Shown: positions 25,856-37,004, counted from the first letter of the stretch. The stretch is 64,000 bases of DNA from Streptomyces sp. NBC_00461 (GCF_036013935.1 NZ_CP107902.1:3815001-3879000), one strand, 5' to 3'. Numbers and translations: made by a program. The notes: generated from the sequence alone by a model not told the origin.

Positions 25856-27391
25856 TCAGCCCGCTACGAACGTACCCGCGGCCTTGTCGTGCCAGCACTG
25901 GCGCCACGGGCGGTCGAACAGGCACCACGCGACCCCCACGACACCGACGACGAGCAGACCGGGCACGCTGTACACGAGCCAGCGGCGCAGGGCTCCACCG
26001 AACGACGGGGGTTCGTGCCCCTGGATGTCCCGCACCTCCAGACCCAGCAGCTTCTTGCCCAGGGTGCGGCCCCACCTGGCGGTGGGCAGCGCCTCGTAGA
26101 GCACGCCGAAGACGAGCAGGACGGCCAGGATGACGCCCAGGTACACCGCCGTCGTGCCGTCCAGCAGCCAGACGGTCACGGTCTCGCCGGAGAGCTTGGC
26201 CGCGTCGATCTTCTCGTTGACGTGGTCGAGCGCCTTGGTGCCCAGCGGTACGGCGGCCACCGCGGTGACGCCCGCGAGGACGACCGTGTCCAGCAGCCGG
26301 GCGGCCAGTCGCCTGCCGAGTCCCGCGGGGCGAGCCTCGGACTGACGCCGGGCGGCCGCCTGGAAGATGTCCTCGACGGGCGGCTTCCAGGGGACGACGG
26401 GCTGGTCCTCGTCGGCGCCCGCGAGCCGGTGCACCTGCTGCGCCCAGGAGGGCTGACCGCCGCCGGCGCCGCCGGCCATGGGGGCGGGGGCTGAGACGGG
26501 CGGCTGCCCGCCGGGAGACTGGCCTGCGGGGCTCTGGCCTACGGGGCTCTGGCCGACCGCGGCGGGCCGGGCGCCGCCGCTCTGCGGAGGGACCGTCCCG
26601 GAAGCCTGCTGGGGGCCCGAGAGCGGGGTCGGCGCGGGGCCGGCGGCGGGGGGCGGTGCCTGCGTCGCGGCGGCACGGTCGGCGGCCGCCTTGCCCGCGC
26701 CGAAGCCGGGCCTGTCCGTGTCCCCCGTGTGCGCCCCACCCTGCCCGCCCGTGCGCGGGGAGAGCGCGCGGAACGTCATGGTCCCCTCGTCACCCACGGG
26801 ACCACCGGGGCCGGGGATGCCGGGAGTGCCGGTGCCGGTGCCCGCAGCTGCGGAGCCGCCCGCGCCCGCCGCGTCCGCTCCCCCGGGATTCGTCGGCCTG
26901 CGGAACACGAAGGTGCCGCCGGAGACCACGTCGTCCGCGCCCGTGTGGGTGGGCGGGATCGTCGCCGTGCCGTCCGTGCGGGACGCCTGGCCGGCCGGCT
27001 GGGACGGCGGGTCGGCGGGGAGGCGCGGGTCCGCGGCCGGCGGGGAACCCCAGGACACGCGGCGGTCCTGGTCGCCGCCGAAGCCGGACTGCTGGGAGCG
27101 ATCGGCGCTCCAGGCGGACGCGGGTTCGGGGCGGCTGCCGTGCTGGGCGTCGGACGGAGAGGGCCGGGGGTCGGGGTCCTCGTCGAAGAAGTGCGGTCCC
27201 GTCTCCTCGACCGGAGCCGGACCGGAGCCGGACGGCGGGGCGAGCGGCACACCGTCCGTCGGCGCCGGGCGGCTGGTGCCCGGGACCCAGGACGCGCCGT
27301 TCCAGTACCGGACATATCCAGGAATGGACGGGTCCGGGTAATACCCTTCGCGGGGCCTGTGGTCACCGGGGGCCGGGGTTGGGGCGCTCAT
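25856..27391 (-). CDS. DUF2510 and RDD domain membrane protein
   Basis: This 511-aa protein begins with a DUF2510 tryptophan motif (REGYYPDPSIPGYVRYWNGASW, residues 14-35), followed by a 300-residue disordered Pro/Gly/Ala-rich linker with repeated PVGQSP/AGQSP units. The C-terminal RDD domain (residues 355-511) has GRRLAARLLDTVVLAGV, GRTLGKKLLGLEVRD and WRQCWHDKAAGTFV. It shares the RDD with the downstream gene, 90 bp away, so the pair probably arose by duplication with different N-termini. Function unknown. Confidence 0.88.
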   Translation of the reverse strand: MSAPTPAPGDHRPREGYYPDPSIPGYVRYWNGASWVPGTSRPAPTDGVPLAPPSGSGPAPVEETGPHFFDEDPDPRPSPSDAQHGSRPEPASAWSADRSQQSGFGGDQDRRVSWGSPPAADPRLPADPPSQPAGQASRTDGTATIPPTHTGADDVVSGGTFVFRRPTNPGGADAAGAGGSAAAGTGTGTPGIPGPGGPVGDEGTMTFRALSPRTGGQGGAHTGDTDRPGFGAGKAAADRAAATQAPPPAAGPAPTPLSGPQQASGTVPPQSGGARPAAVGQSPVGQSPAGQSPGGQPPVSAPAPMAGGAGGGQPSWAQQVHRLAGADEDQPVVPWKPPVEDIFQAAARRQSEARPAGLGRRLAARLLDTVVLAGVTAVAAVPLGTKALDHVNEKIDAAKLSGETVTVWLLDGTTAVYLGVILAVLLVFGVLYEALPTARWGRTLGKKLLGLEVRDIQGHEPPSFGGALRRWLVYSVPGLLVVGVVGVAWCLFDRPWRQCWHDKAAGTFVAG

Positions 27392-27634
27392 GTCCGTCGT
27401 CCCGTATCTGCTCGGGGGTCAATAGAGGGGTCTCCACATCTATCAGACCGGCGCAACCCCCACCGCCAGTCCCTTACTACCCACCCCTTTCCGGGCAACC
27501 TCGCGCACCGGCTTCACACCTTCGGAAAAAAAGTTCTCCCAACCCGCGTAATGGTCGGGCACCCCCCGCTCTCTCCACTCGTACGGACCCGACACAGGGC
27601 CCCGTACACCTGCCCGAGAGAGGAACCGCACGCC

Positions 27635-28048
27635 ATGCACTACACCGTGGTGGAACGAGAACTGGAACTCAGGCTGATCCTGTCGCCGGAACGCAGCGTC
27701 CCGGTCCCGGCCCGGCTGAGCTACCGCACCGACGACCCGTACGCCGTCCACGTCACCTTCCACACCAACTCCGAGAACCCCGTGTACTGGACGTTCTCCC
27801 GCGATCTGCTGGTGGAGGGGGTGTTCCGGCCGTGCGGGACCGGGGACGTACGGGTGTGGCCGAGCAAGTCGGAGGGGCGCAGCGTCGTCCTGATGGCGCT
27901 GAGTTCACCCGACGGTGACGCCCTGCTGGAGGCACCGGCCGCCCAGGTGTCCGCCTGGCTGGAGCGGACGCTGCGGGTGGTGCCCCCGGGGACTGAGGGC
28001 GAGCAGCTGGGGATCGACGACGCGCTCCACCAGCTGCTCGCCCAGTGA
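27635..28048 (+). CDS. ssgG: SsgA-like sporulation/cell-division protein (SsgG-like)
   Basis: This 137-aa protein of the SsgA/SsgB family is found only in sporulating actinomycetes and controls septum placement and spore-wall steps. The pattern VPARLSYRTDDPYAVHVTFHT, WTFSRDLLVEGVFRPCGTGDVRVWP and VVLMALSSPDGDALLEAPA is diagnostic. GAGAGAGG precedes the ATG. The subtype SsgG is suggested by gene context (next to a GlcD-like oxidase and close to hpd, as I recall for SCO2924), not by alignment. Confidence 0.88.
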   Translation: MHYTVVERELELRLILSPERSVPVPARLSYRTDDPYAVHVTFHTNSENPVYWTFSRDLLVEGVFRPCGTGDVRVWPSKSEGRSVVLMALSSPDGDALLEAPAAQVSAWLERTLRVVPPGTEGEQLGIDDALHQLLAQ

Positions 28049-28064
28049 CCCCGGCGGGGCCGGA

Positions 28065-29435
28065 TCAGAACAGCTTGCCCGGGTTCAGGATGCCCAGCGG
28101 GTCGAAGACCTGCTTGACGGCCCGCTGCATCTCCACCCCCACCGGGCCGATCTCGCGCGCCAGCCACTCCTTCTTCAGGACCCCGACGCCGTGCTCGCCG
28201 GTGATCGTGCCGCCGAGTTCCAGGCCGAGGGCCATGATCTCGTCGAAGGACTCTCGGGCGCGCCGGGACTCGTCGGGGTCGGCGGCGTCGAAGCAGACCG
28301 TCGGATGGGTGTTGCCGTCGCCGGCGTGTGCGACGACCCCGATGGTGAGCTGGTACTTCTCGGCGATCCGCTCGGTGCCTTCGAGCATCTCGCCGAGCCT
28401 GGAACGGGGCACGCACACGTCGTCGATCATCGTGGTGCCGCTGACGGCTTCGAGGGCGGTGAGGGACAACCGCCGCGCCTGGAGCAGGAGTTCGGACTCG
28501 GCGAAGTCGTCGGCGGGGACGACCTGGGTGGCGCCCGCCGCCTCGCACAGCGCGCCGACGGCGGCGAGGTCCGAGGCGGGGTCCGGGGTGTCGAAGGCCG
28601 CCAGGAGCAGGGCCTCCGTGGTCTCCGGGAGTCCCATGTGCGCCAGGTCGTTGACCGCCTTCACCGTGGTGCGGTCCATCAGCTCCAGGAGCGAGGGCAC
28701 GTGGCCGCCCGCCATGATCCGGCACACCGCGTCGCAGGCGGCGGCGCCGGACGCGAACTCGGCCGCCAGCACGAGCTGCTGCGGCGGCTGCGGCCTCAGG
28801 GCCAGGATCGCCCGTACGACGATGCCGAGTGAGCCCTCGGAGCCGACGAACAGGCGCGTGAGGTCGTACCCGGCGACGCCCTTGGCCGTACGGCGGCCGG
28901 TGGACATGAGCCGGCCGTCGGCCAGTACCACCTCCAGTCCGAGCACGTACTCGGCGGTGACCCCGTACTTCACGCAGCACAGGCCGCCCGAGGCCGTCCC
29001 GATGTTGCCGCCGATCGTGCACATCTCCCAACTGGAGGGGTCCGGCGGGTAGTACAGGCCGTGCTCGCCGACCGCGCGGGAGAGGGTCGCGTTGATGACG
29101 CCGGGTTCGACCACGGCGATGCGGTCGACGGGGTTGATCTCAAGGATCCGGTCCATCTTCGTCAGGGACAGCGCGATGCAGCCCTCCGACGTGTTGGCGC
29201 CGCCGGACAGGCCGGTGCGGGCGCCCTGCGGGACGACCGGGACATGCAGCTCGGTGGCGACGCGCATGACGTGCTGGACTTCCTCGACCGTGCGCGGCAG
29301 CACCACCACCGCCGGGGCACCGGCCGGGCAGAAGCTCGCCATGTCGTTTGCGTACGAGGCCGTGACGTCCGGGTCGGTCAGGACGGCCTCGGCGGGCAGA
29401 CCGCCCAGCAGACGGTCGACGAGGTTACTGGTCAC
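28065..29435 (-). CDS. FAD-linked oxidase, glycolate/lactate oxidase GlcD type
   Basis: This 456-aa FAD enzyme has an N-terminal PCMH-type FAD-binding domain: VVPQGARTGLSGGANTSEG binds the pyrophosphate, PDPSSWEMCTIGGNIGTASGG and RTAKGVAGYDLTRLFVGSEGSLG follow. The C-terminal oxidase domain ends with GEHGVGVLKKEWLAREIG. It should oxidise a 2-hydroxy acid such as glycolate or D-lactate. I used the GTG at 29435 (VTSNLVDRLLGG); an ATG at 29474 with a nearby GAGG is an alternative. Convergent with ssgG, 16 bp apart. Confidence 0.93.
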   Translation of the reverse strand: MTSNLVDRLLGGLPAEAVLTDPDVTASYANDMASFCPAGAPAVVVLPRTVEEVQHVMRVATELHVPVVPQGARTGLSGGANTSEGCIALSLTKMDRILEINPVDRIAVVEPGVINATLSRAVGEHGLYYPPDPSSWEMCTIGGNIGTASGGLCCVKYGVTAEYVLGLEVVLADGRLMSTGRRTAKGVAGYDLTRLFVGSEGSLGIVVRAILALRPQPPQQLVLAAEFASGAAACDAVCRIMAGGHVPSLLELMDRTTVKAVNDLAHMGLPETTEALLLAAFDTPDPASDLAAVGALCEAAGATQVVPADDFAESELLLQARRLSLTALEAVSGTTMIDDVCVPRSRLGEMLEGTERIAEKYQLTIGVVAHAGDGNTHPTVCFDAADPDESRRARESFDEIMALGLELGGTITGEHGVGVLKKEWLAREIGPVGVEMQRAVKQVFDPLGILNPGKLF

Positions 29436-29572
29436 TGCGGTGTCATCCTCGCGACGCGCTTCGATACGGCTCATGATCACAGCCTCGCACCCGGGGCCAT
29501 CGGTGTGAACCCCGTCTACGGCACTGGACGTATGCCGGGATGTGCTCGTCGTATTGACGCACAGTGATCGCC

Positions 29573-31093
29573 ATGGAGAAGCAAGCGGAGGCCGGCGGGC
29601 GGGCGCGCGGGGGCACGGGGGCAGGCCTCGGCGGACGGCGGGCGCTGGTCGCCGCCGTCGCGGGGTGTGCCGTGCTCGGCGGGGCGGTGGCGCTGTGGCC
29701 CTGGGAGCGGGCCGCGCCGCGGCCGGTGGCGCCGGCGGCGGCGCCGGGAGCGCAGGCGCTGACGGCGGTCACCTCGGGGGTGCCGGCCGCGCTGCCCGAC
29801 CTGGCGATGCTGATCGACGAACGCGAGGCCCGGCTGCGGACGCACCCCAGGGACGCGCTGACGTGGGCGGTGCTCGGCACGGCCTACGTCGAGCAGGGGC
29901 GGCGTACGGCCGACGCGACGAACTATCCGCGGGCCGACAAGGCGCTGCGTACGTCCATGACGGTGCGGCCGAAGGGGAACACCGCGGCGCTGGACGGCAT
30001 GGCGGCGCTGGCGAACGCCCGCCGGGACTTCCGGGCGGCGCGGACCTGGGGCGAGGCGGCGCTGAAGCTCGAACCGAAGCGGTGGACGACGTATCCGCCG
30101 CTGATCGACGCCTACACCGGGCTCGGCGACTACAAGGCGACCAAGCGGACCCTGGACCGGCTGCTGAAGTTGCGTTCCGGGGCGGCCGTGCGGGCGCGGG
30201 CCGCGGGCGTCTACCGCGACCGGGGCCGGCGCGAGGACGCGGCGGCCGCCCTGACCGACGCGGCGGCGGGCGCGGGCCTGCCTGCCGAGCAGGCGGCGTA
30301 TCTGGAGCGGGCCGGGCAGCTGGCCTGGGAGCGCGGGGACCTGGAGGAGGCTCTGCGGCGCTTCCAGGCGGCGGTGCGGCTCGACCCCGACCAGCGGGCC
30401 GCGCAGGCCGGGCAGGGGCGCACGCTGGCGGCGCTGGGCCGCACGACGGAGGCCCTGAACTCCTACCGGGTGGCACTCGACAAGCAGCCGTGCCCCCAAT
30501 ATGCCCTGGAACTGGGCGAGTTGTACGAGTCACTGGGGCTGGGGCAGGCCGCCCGGGTGGAGTACGACCTGCTGCGGACCCGGGTGACGGACGAGACGGC
30601 GGGCGGTGTCGACGACGACCTGGTGCTCGGTGTCTTCGAGGCGGACCACGGGGATCCGCAGGCGGCCGTACGCCGGCTGCGCGTCGAGTGGCAGCGGCAG
30701 CCGGGCATCCCGGTGGCCGACGCGCTGGGCTGGGCGCTGCACCGGGCCGGGGACGACAAGGAGGCGCTGAAGTTCGCGGCGGCGGCGACGGACCAGGCGC
30801 ACGGGGGCGGTGTCCGCAGTGCCCTGTACGCGTATCACCGGGGCATGATCGAGCAGGAGTCGGGGCTGGCCGGGCCCGCGCGCCGGCATCTGCAGGAGGC
30901 GATGCGGATCAACCCGTACTTCTCGCCGCTCGCGGTGCCGCTCGCGAAGCAGGCGCTCGCGGCGCTGGGTGAGCCGCCGGACGAGCCCGTGCCCACGGTG
31001 GCCCCGGTGTCCACGGACGACGAGGACAACAAGGCCGGCCAGAAGACGCGCCGGGTCACACCGCCGCGGTTCCGATCAGCGCGTTACGGGTGA
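29573..31093 (+). CDS. TPR-repeat protein with N-terminal membrane anchor
   Basis: This 506-aa protein has a transmembrane segment near residues 25-42 (ALVAAVAGCAVLGGAVAL), then tetratricopeptide repeats over most of its length (LTWAVLGTAYVEQGRRTAD, AYLERAGQLAWERGDLEEAL, ALGWALHRAGDDKEALKFA). It likely scaffolds a complex outside or at the membrane. Partner unknown. Its last 38 bp overlap the end of the nitrile-hydratase alpha gene on the other strand, an unusually long convergent overlap. Confidence 0.85.
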   Translation: MEKQAEAGGRARGGTGAGLGGRRALVAAVAGCAVLGGAVALWPWERAAPRPVAPAAAPGAQALTAVTSGVPAALPDLAMLIDEREARLRTHPRDALTWAVLGTAYVEQGRRTADATNYPRADKALRTSMTVRPKGNTAALDGMAALANARRDFRAARTWGEAALKLEPKRWTTYPPLIDAYTGLGDYKATKRTLDRLLKLRSGAAVRARAAGVYRDRGRREDAAAALTDAAAGAGLPAEQAAYLERAGQLAWERGDLEEALRRFQAAVRLDPDQRAAQAGQGRTLAALGRTTEALNSYRVALDKQPCPQYALELGELYESLGLGQAARVEYDLLRTRVTDETAGGVDDDLVLGVFEADHGDPQAAVRRLRVEWQRQPGIPVADALGWALHRAGDDKEALKFAAAATDQAHGGGVRSALYAYHRGMIEQESGLAGPARRHLQEAMRINPYFSPLAVPLAKQALAALGEPPDEPVPTVAPVSTDDEDNKAGQKTRRVTPPRFRSARYG

Positions 31094-31637
31094 CGAGCGC
31101 TGCCAGCTGTTCCTCCCCCAGGCCGTCCGTGCCCTCCGGGCGGCGCGGCAGCACCATGTAGCGCGTCTCCGCGCTGGAGTCCCACACGGTGATCTCCGTC
31201 GAGTCGGGCAGTTCGAGGCCGAACTCGGCCAGCACGGCCCGGGGTTCGCGGACCACGCGGGAACGGTAGGCCTCGGACTTGTACCAGCTCGGGGACGGGC
31301 CGAGCAGGCGCAGGGGATAGCAGGAGCAGAGGGTGCAGACGATGACGTTGTGCGTCGTCCCGGTGTTCTCGACGACCCTCAGGCGCTGGAACGAGCCCTC
31401 CATGAATCCCAGTTCCCGGACCGCGCCGGTGCCGTCGGCCAGCAGCCGCGCCCTGAACTCCGCGTCGGTCCAGGCGCGGGCGACGACCCGTGCGCCGCTC
31501 GCGGGGGACGCCCCGGAGAGGGAGGCGTCGATGATCTCGTCCAGCCTGGCGCCCGAGAGCACGCCCTTGCGCTCCAGCAGGGTCTCCAGCCGCCGCACCC
31601 GCTGCGCGATCGTCGCGTCGGAGTGATCACCGCTCAT
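31056..31637 (-). CDS. Nitrile hydratase / thiocyanate hydrolase-type catalytic (alpha) subunit
   Basis: This 193-aa metal-binding subunit has VCTLCSC (C101, C104, C106), the site whose second and third Cys are oxidised; Thr after the first Cys is the cobalt-type signature. The flanking MEGSFQRLRVVENTGTTHNV and VREPRAVLAEFGLELPDSTEI are also conserved. It should hydrate nitriles to amides or act on thiocyanate. It overlaps the next subunit by 11 bp; the beta subunit here is split into two genes. Confidence 0.9.
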   Translation of the reverse strand: MSGDHSDATIAQRVRRLETLLERKGVLSGARLDEIIDASLSGASPASGARVVARAWTDAEFRARLLADGTGAVRELGFMEGSFQRLRVVENTGTTHNVIVCTLCSCYPLRLLGPSPSWYKSEAYRSRVVREPRAVLAEFGLELPDSTEITVWDSSAETRYMVLPRRPEGTDGLGEEQLAALVTRNALIGTAAV

Positions 31638-31923
31638 CGACTGCACCCCCGTAGCACTCTTCCAAGTAGCTTTCCCACAGGTCCAGTACGACGTGGTGGT
31701 CGCCCTCGCCCCACAGGTCGCGGGCCGCGAACCGGACCGCGTACACCTGCTCGACCGGCGCGTCCCCGCGCCCCTGTGCGCTGACGTCGGCCAGTTCCGC
31801 CCGCCCCTCCGGCTCGACGACGACGCCGCGCTTGCCGCGTGCGTACCGCGGCAGGCGGGTGTGGTGCGCCGGGTCGTGGTGGAAGGTGCGCACGGTCGTG
31901 CCGGGCGGGAAGCGGTCAGCCAT
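31627..31923 (-). CDS. Nitrile hydratase beta subunit, C-terminal half
   Basis: This 98-aa SH3-like barrel protein contains RFPPGTTVRTFHHDPAHHTRLP, YARGKRGVVV and VYAVRFAARDLWGEG, all from the C-terminal domain of nitrile hydratase beta subunits. It stands as its own gene, starting at ATG 31923 with an 8-bp overlap with the gene for the N-terminal half. In thiocyanate hydrolase the corresponding chains are also separate, so this may be closer to that enzyme. Confidence 0.85.
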   Translation of the reverse strand: MADRFPPGTTVRTFHHDPAHHTRLPRYARGKRGVVVEPEGRAELADVSAQGRGDAPVEQVYAVRFAARDLWGEGDHHVVLDLWESYLEECYGGAVDER

Positions 31924-32206
31924 CGAGGCCGTCCAGCTCACCGGGCCGGATGACGCCCTTGCGTTCCAGCAGGGTGCAGATCGCCTGGAACCAGCGCTCG
32001 TAGTAGGACGTCGACAGGTACTCCGTCGGCGGCATCGACTCGATCGCGTCCCGGAACTCGTTCGTGTTGAAGATCCCTTGCGCGCGCAGGGCGCCCAGGA
32101 GCCCGACGACCCTGGCCTCCCAGTCCGCGTGGAAGGGCTCGGCGTCGTCACGGATGTCGACGGCGCCGAAGCCCTCAGTGCCGCCCACGTCGTTGATCCT
32201 GGCCAT
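31916..32206 (-). CDS. Nitrile hydratase beta subunit, N-terminal half
   Basis: This 96-aa helical protein starts MARINDVGGTEGFGAVDI, as intact nitrile hydratase beta subunits do, and continues with HADWEARVVGLLGAL and YYERWFQAICTLLERKGVI. The resemblance of the last segment to the start of the alpha subunit (LETLLERKGVL) is a known family trait. No Shine-Dalgarno is obvious at the ATG. First gene of the three-gene set. Confidence 0.85.
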   Translation of the reverse strand: MARINDVGGTEGFGAVDIRDDAEPFHADWEARVVGLLGALRAQGIFNTNEFRDAIESMPPTEYLSTSYYERWFQAICTLLERKGVIRPGELDGLDG

Positions 32207-32215
32207 GCGGCCAGA

Positions 32216-33130
32216 CTACGACGCGGCTCGGGCGCTGTCGTCCTTGACGAAGATCGAGAAGCGGCGTGCTCCCAGCTCCCCGGAGGCGAAGCCGAGATAC
32301 ACCCTCGGATGCGAGCCGCCGCGCACGGCGACGCCCTCCGGCTCGCGGTGGCCGAGTGTGAACCCGGCCTCGGTGCGCTGCTGCTGCAACAGCTTGCCGG
32401 TGGTGATGTCGAGGCTGGAGACGTAGGCGTTGCCGTGCTTCGCGGCCGGGTTGGTCTTCGCGTCGTAGGCCGTGCCCGCGAGCTGGTAGATGACGTCGTG
32501 GTGGAGGGCGTAGCCCTGGAAGGGGACCTTCGGGTCGGGGTGGGCGCCGACCTGGGCGATGTCCGCGACCGGGTCGTCGTAGTCGCGGGCCACGAAGGCG
32601 TCGAGGTCCCAGACGCGGTAGCGGGGCCTGCCGGCCGGGTCCCGGTAGCGGACGGCGACGCGCCCGGACTCCGTGCACACCGTCGGCTGGTTGTTGGAGG
32701 AGCCCGCGACGGGGCGGCGGATGGTGACCTGCGCGCCGGTGCGGACGGCTCCGTCCCTGAAGTGGAAGCGGGTGACGCCCTGCCCGTAGCCGTTCTCGGC
32801 GGCGGCCTCGGTCCAGATCCAGGTGCTGCCATCCTTGGCGTCGCGCTGGACGCCGATGCTGACGCCGTGGCCGAAGCGCCTCAAGTACATGTGGCCCAGC
32901 AGCTTGCCCTTGTAGTCCAGCTTGTTGAGGCACAGGTCGCCGGCCGCGTGGCCGGTGGCGGTGACCTGCAGGGCGTACACGTGCTTGTTCGGCTCGTCGA
33001 AGGCGAACGACTGCAGCACCGTGGGCTCTCTGAGCGTGCCCTTCCGCCAGAGCCAGCGCTCGGACGGCACGGCAAGGTCGATGCGCCTGGTCAACTCTCT
33101 CCCCCGAGTCCTGTGGGGCTCCTTCGGCAC
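32216..33130 (-). CDS. TagC-like / phage-receptor-like beta-propeller protein
   Basis: This 304-aa protein (if GTG 33130 is used) resembles the proteins annotated teichoic acid biosynthesis protein C: SFAFDEPNKHVYALQV, CLNKLDYKGKLLGHMYLRRFGHG, VSIGVQRDAKDGSTWIWTE, GYALHHDVIYQLAGTAYD. No signal peptide is visible in this frame. A TTG at 33094 is preceded by GGGGGAG and may be the true start. The TagC name is misleading; activity is unknown. It ends 10 bp before the nitrile-hydratase set on the same strand. Confidence 0.78.
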   Translation of the reverse strand: MPKEPHRTRGRELTRRIDLAVPSERWLWRKGTLREPTVLQSFAFDEPNKHVYALQVTATGHAAGDLCLNKLDYKGKLLGHMYLRRFGHGVSIGVQRDAKDGSTWIWTEAAAENGYGQGVTRFHFRDGAVRTGAQVTIRRPVAGSSNNQPTVCTESGRVAVRYRDPAGRPRYRVWDLDAFVARDYDDPVADIAQVGAHPDPKVPFQGYALHHDVIYQLAGTAYDAKTNPAAKHGNAYVSSLDITTGKLLQQQRTEAGFTLGHREPEGVAVRGGSHPRVYLGFASGELGARRFSIFVKDDSARAAS

Positions 33131-33222
33131 CCACAGGACATGAGAGCGTCAACTGCCGTTGAGCGGTTGCATGTTCTACGAAGTCACAGGCATCGCACAG
33201 GCCTCACAGGTCGGTGTCGGCC

Positions 33223-34991
<1,769 letters not shown>

Positions 34992-35077
34992 CGGTGCCTC
35001 ATGAGCGTGGGTGAGCGGAGCCTGATGCGTGCGGCAGCACCGCGCGGGAGGGCGGCCGGCCCCGGGGGTGAGCGCGG

Positions 35078-35725
35078 GTGAACTTCTGGGACTACCTGAG
35101 CAGCCGCCACCAGCAGCTGCTCACGGACGCCTACCAGCACGCGAGCGTCGTGTTCCAGTGCATGGTCGTGGCGACCGTGGTCGGCGTACTGATCGGGGTC
35201 GCCACCTACGGCAGCGAGTGGGGCGGAAGCCTCGCGACCACGACGACCTCGACCATCCTGACCGTTCCCTCGCTCGCCATGATCGGTCTGCTCATCCCGA
35301 TCGTGGGCCTGGGCGTGCCGCCCACGGTGATCGCGCTGACGCTGTACGGGCTGCTGCCGATCGTGCGGAACTCGATCGTCGGGCTGCGCGGGGTCGACCC
35401 CTCGCTGGTCGACGCTGCGACGGGCATCGGCATGTCCCGGCTGATGCGGCTGCTGCGGATCGAACTGCCGCTGGCCTGGCCGCCGATCCTGACCGGGATC
35501 CGCGTCTCGACCCAGATGCTGATGGGCATCGCCGCGATCGCCGCCTACGCCTCTGGGCCCGGCCTCGGCAATGAGATCTTCCGCGGCATCGGCTCGCTGG
35601 GCAGCAAGAACGCTCTCAACCAGGTCCTCGCGGGCACGCTGGGGATCATCGTGCTGGCGCTGCTGTTCGACGCCGCGTACGTCCTGATCGGACGGCTGAC
35701 CATTCCGAGGGGGATCCGTGCCTGA
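35078..35725 (+). CDS. Osmoprotectant/quaternary-amine ABC permease (first)
   Basis: This 215-aa permease of the OpuBB/ProW family has LTLYGLLPIVRNSIVGLRGVD in its cytoplasmic coupling region and DAATGIGMSRLMRLLRIELPL as EAA loop. GTG start, with GGGGGTGAGCG just upstream. It overlaps the ATPase gene by 8 bp. The four-gene set imports glycine betaine, choline or a related compound. Confidence 0.92.
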   Translation: MNFWDYLSSRHQQLLTDAYQHASVVFQCMVVATVVGVLIGVATYGSEWGGSLATTTTSTILTVPSLAMIGLLIPIVGLGVPPTVIALTLYGLLPIVRNSIVGLRGVDPSLVDAATGIGMSRLMRLLRIELPLAWPPILTGIRVSTQMLMGIAAIAAYASGPGLGNEIFRGIGSLGSKNALNQVLAGTLGIIVLALLFDAAYVLIGRLTIPRGIRA

Positions 35726-37004
35726 GGCTTCCACCACCGGGGCGACGACCGGGGCGACCACTGCCCCGACCACCGGCGCGGCCACCGGCGCGACCATCGA
35801 GTTGGACAACCTCTCCAAGCTCTATCCCGGCAGTCCCACCCCCGCCGTCGACAACGTCAGCATGGAGATCAAGGCGGGCGAACTCGTCATCTTCGTCGGC
35901 CCGTCCGGCTGCGGGAAGTCCACGACGCTGAAGATGATCAACCGGCTGATCGAACCGACCGGCGGCCGCATCCGCATCGGCGGCGAGGACGTCACCGACA
36001 TGGACCCGGTGAAGCTGCGCCGCAAGGTCGGGTACGCGATCCAGTCCGCCGGCCTCTTCCCGCACATGACGGTCGCGCAGAACATCGCCCTCGTACCGAA
36101 GATGATCGGCTGGCCGAAGGCCCGCGTCTCGGCGCGCGTCGAGGAACTGCTCGACCTCGTCGGGCTCGACCCGGGCGAGTTCCGCGACCGCTATCCGCGC
36201 CAGCTGTCCGGCGGTCAGCAGCAACGCGTGGGCGTGGCAAGGGCGTTGGCCGCCGACCCGCCGGTCCTGCTGATGGACGAGCCGTTCGGCGCGGTCGACC
36301 CGATCACCCGCGACCACCTCCAGGACGAGCTGATCAGGCTGCAGCGCGAACTGCATAAGACGATCGTGTTCGTCACGCACGACTTCGACGAGGCGATCAA
36401 GCTCGGCGACCGCATCGCCGTCCTGCGCGAACGCTCGCACATCGCGCAGTTCGACACCCCGGAGGCGATCCTCAGCAACCCGGCCGACGACTTCGTGTCC
36501 GGGTTCGTGGGCGCGGGGGCCGCCCTGAAGCGGCTGAACCTCACCCGCGTACGGGACGTCGAGATCACCGACTATCCGACCGTCAGCCTCGACGACCCGC
36601 TCCAGGAGATCTTCAACCGGCTCCGGGGCAGCGGCACGAACGAGATCCTGCTGCTCGACAAGCGCAGACGGCCCTACAAGTGGCTCAGGCGCGGCGACCT
36701 CATGCGCGCCCGCGGCTCCCTCGCCCGGGCAGGCACGCTGGTGCACGGCACGGTGACCAGGGACGCGACGCTGCGGGACGCGCTGGAGGCCGTGCTGACC
36801 GACAACGCGGGCCGGGTCGCGGTCACCGGGCGGCGCGGCGAGTACGAGGGTGTCGTCGACATGGAGATCCTCATCAACTCCGTGCACGAGCTGCTGGAGG
36901 CCGACCGGCTCGAAGCGATGGAGCACCAGCACGAACTGGAGGAGCTGCGGGCCGCCCGGACGCACGCCGAGCAGGAGGGTCCCGGAGGAGGGACGAAGGC
37001 GTGA
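35718..37004 (+). CDS. Quaternary-amine ABC transporter ATPase with CBS domains
   Basis: This 428-aa ATPase has a Thr-rich N-terminal leader (residues 1-24), Walker A GPSGCGKST, signature LSGGQQQRVGVA, Walker B VLLMDEP and switch FVTHD. The C-terminal 150 residues contain two CBS-like segments (DYPTVSLDDPLQEIF; GTVTRDATLRDALEAV), which in OpuA sense ionic strength. It overlaps its neighbours by 8 and 4 bp, so translation is coupled. Confidence 0.95.
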   Translation: MPEASTTGATTGATTAPTTGAATGATIELDNLSKLYPGSPTPAVDNVSMEIKAGELVIFVGPSGCGKSTTLKMINRLIEPTGGRIRIGGEDVTDMDPVKLRRKVGYAIQSAGLFPHMTVAQNIALVPKMIGWPKARVSARVEELLDLVGLDPGEFRDRYPRQLSGGQQQRVGVARALAADPPVLLMDEPFGAVDPITRDHLQDELIRLQRELHKTIVFVTHDFDEAIKLGDRIAVLRERSHIAQFDTPEAILSNPADDFVSGFVGAGAALKRLNLTRVRDVEITDYPTVSLDDPLQEIFNRLRGSGTNEILLLDKRRRPYKWLRRGDLMRARGSLARAGTLVHGTVTRDATLRDALEAVLTDNAGRVAVTGRRGEYEGVVDMEILINSVHELLEADRLEAMEHQHELEELRAARTHAEQEGPGGGTKA

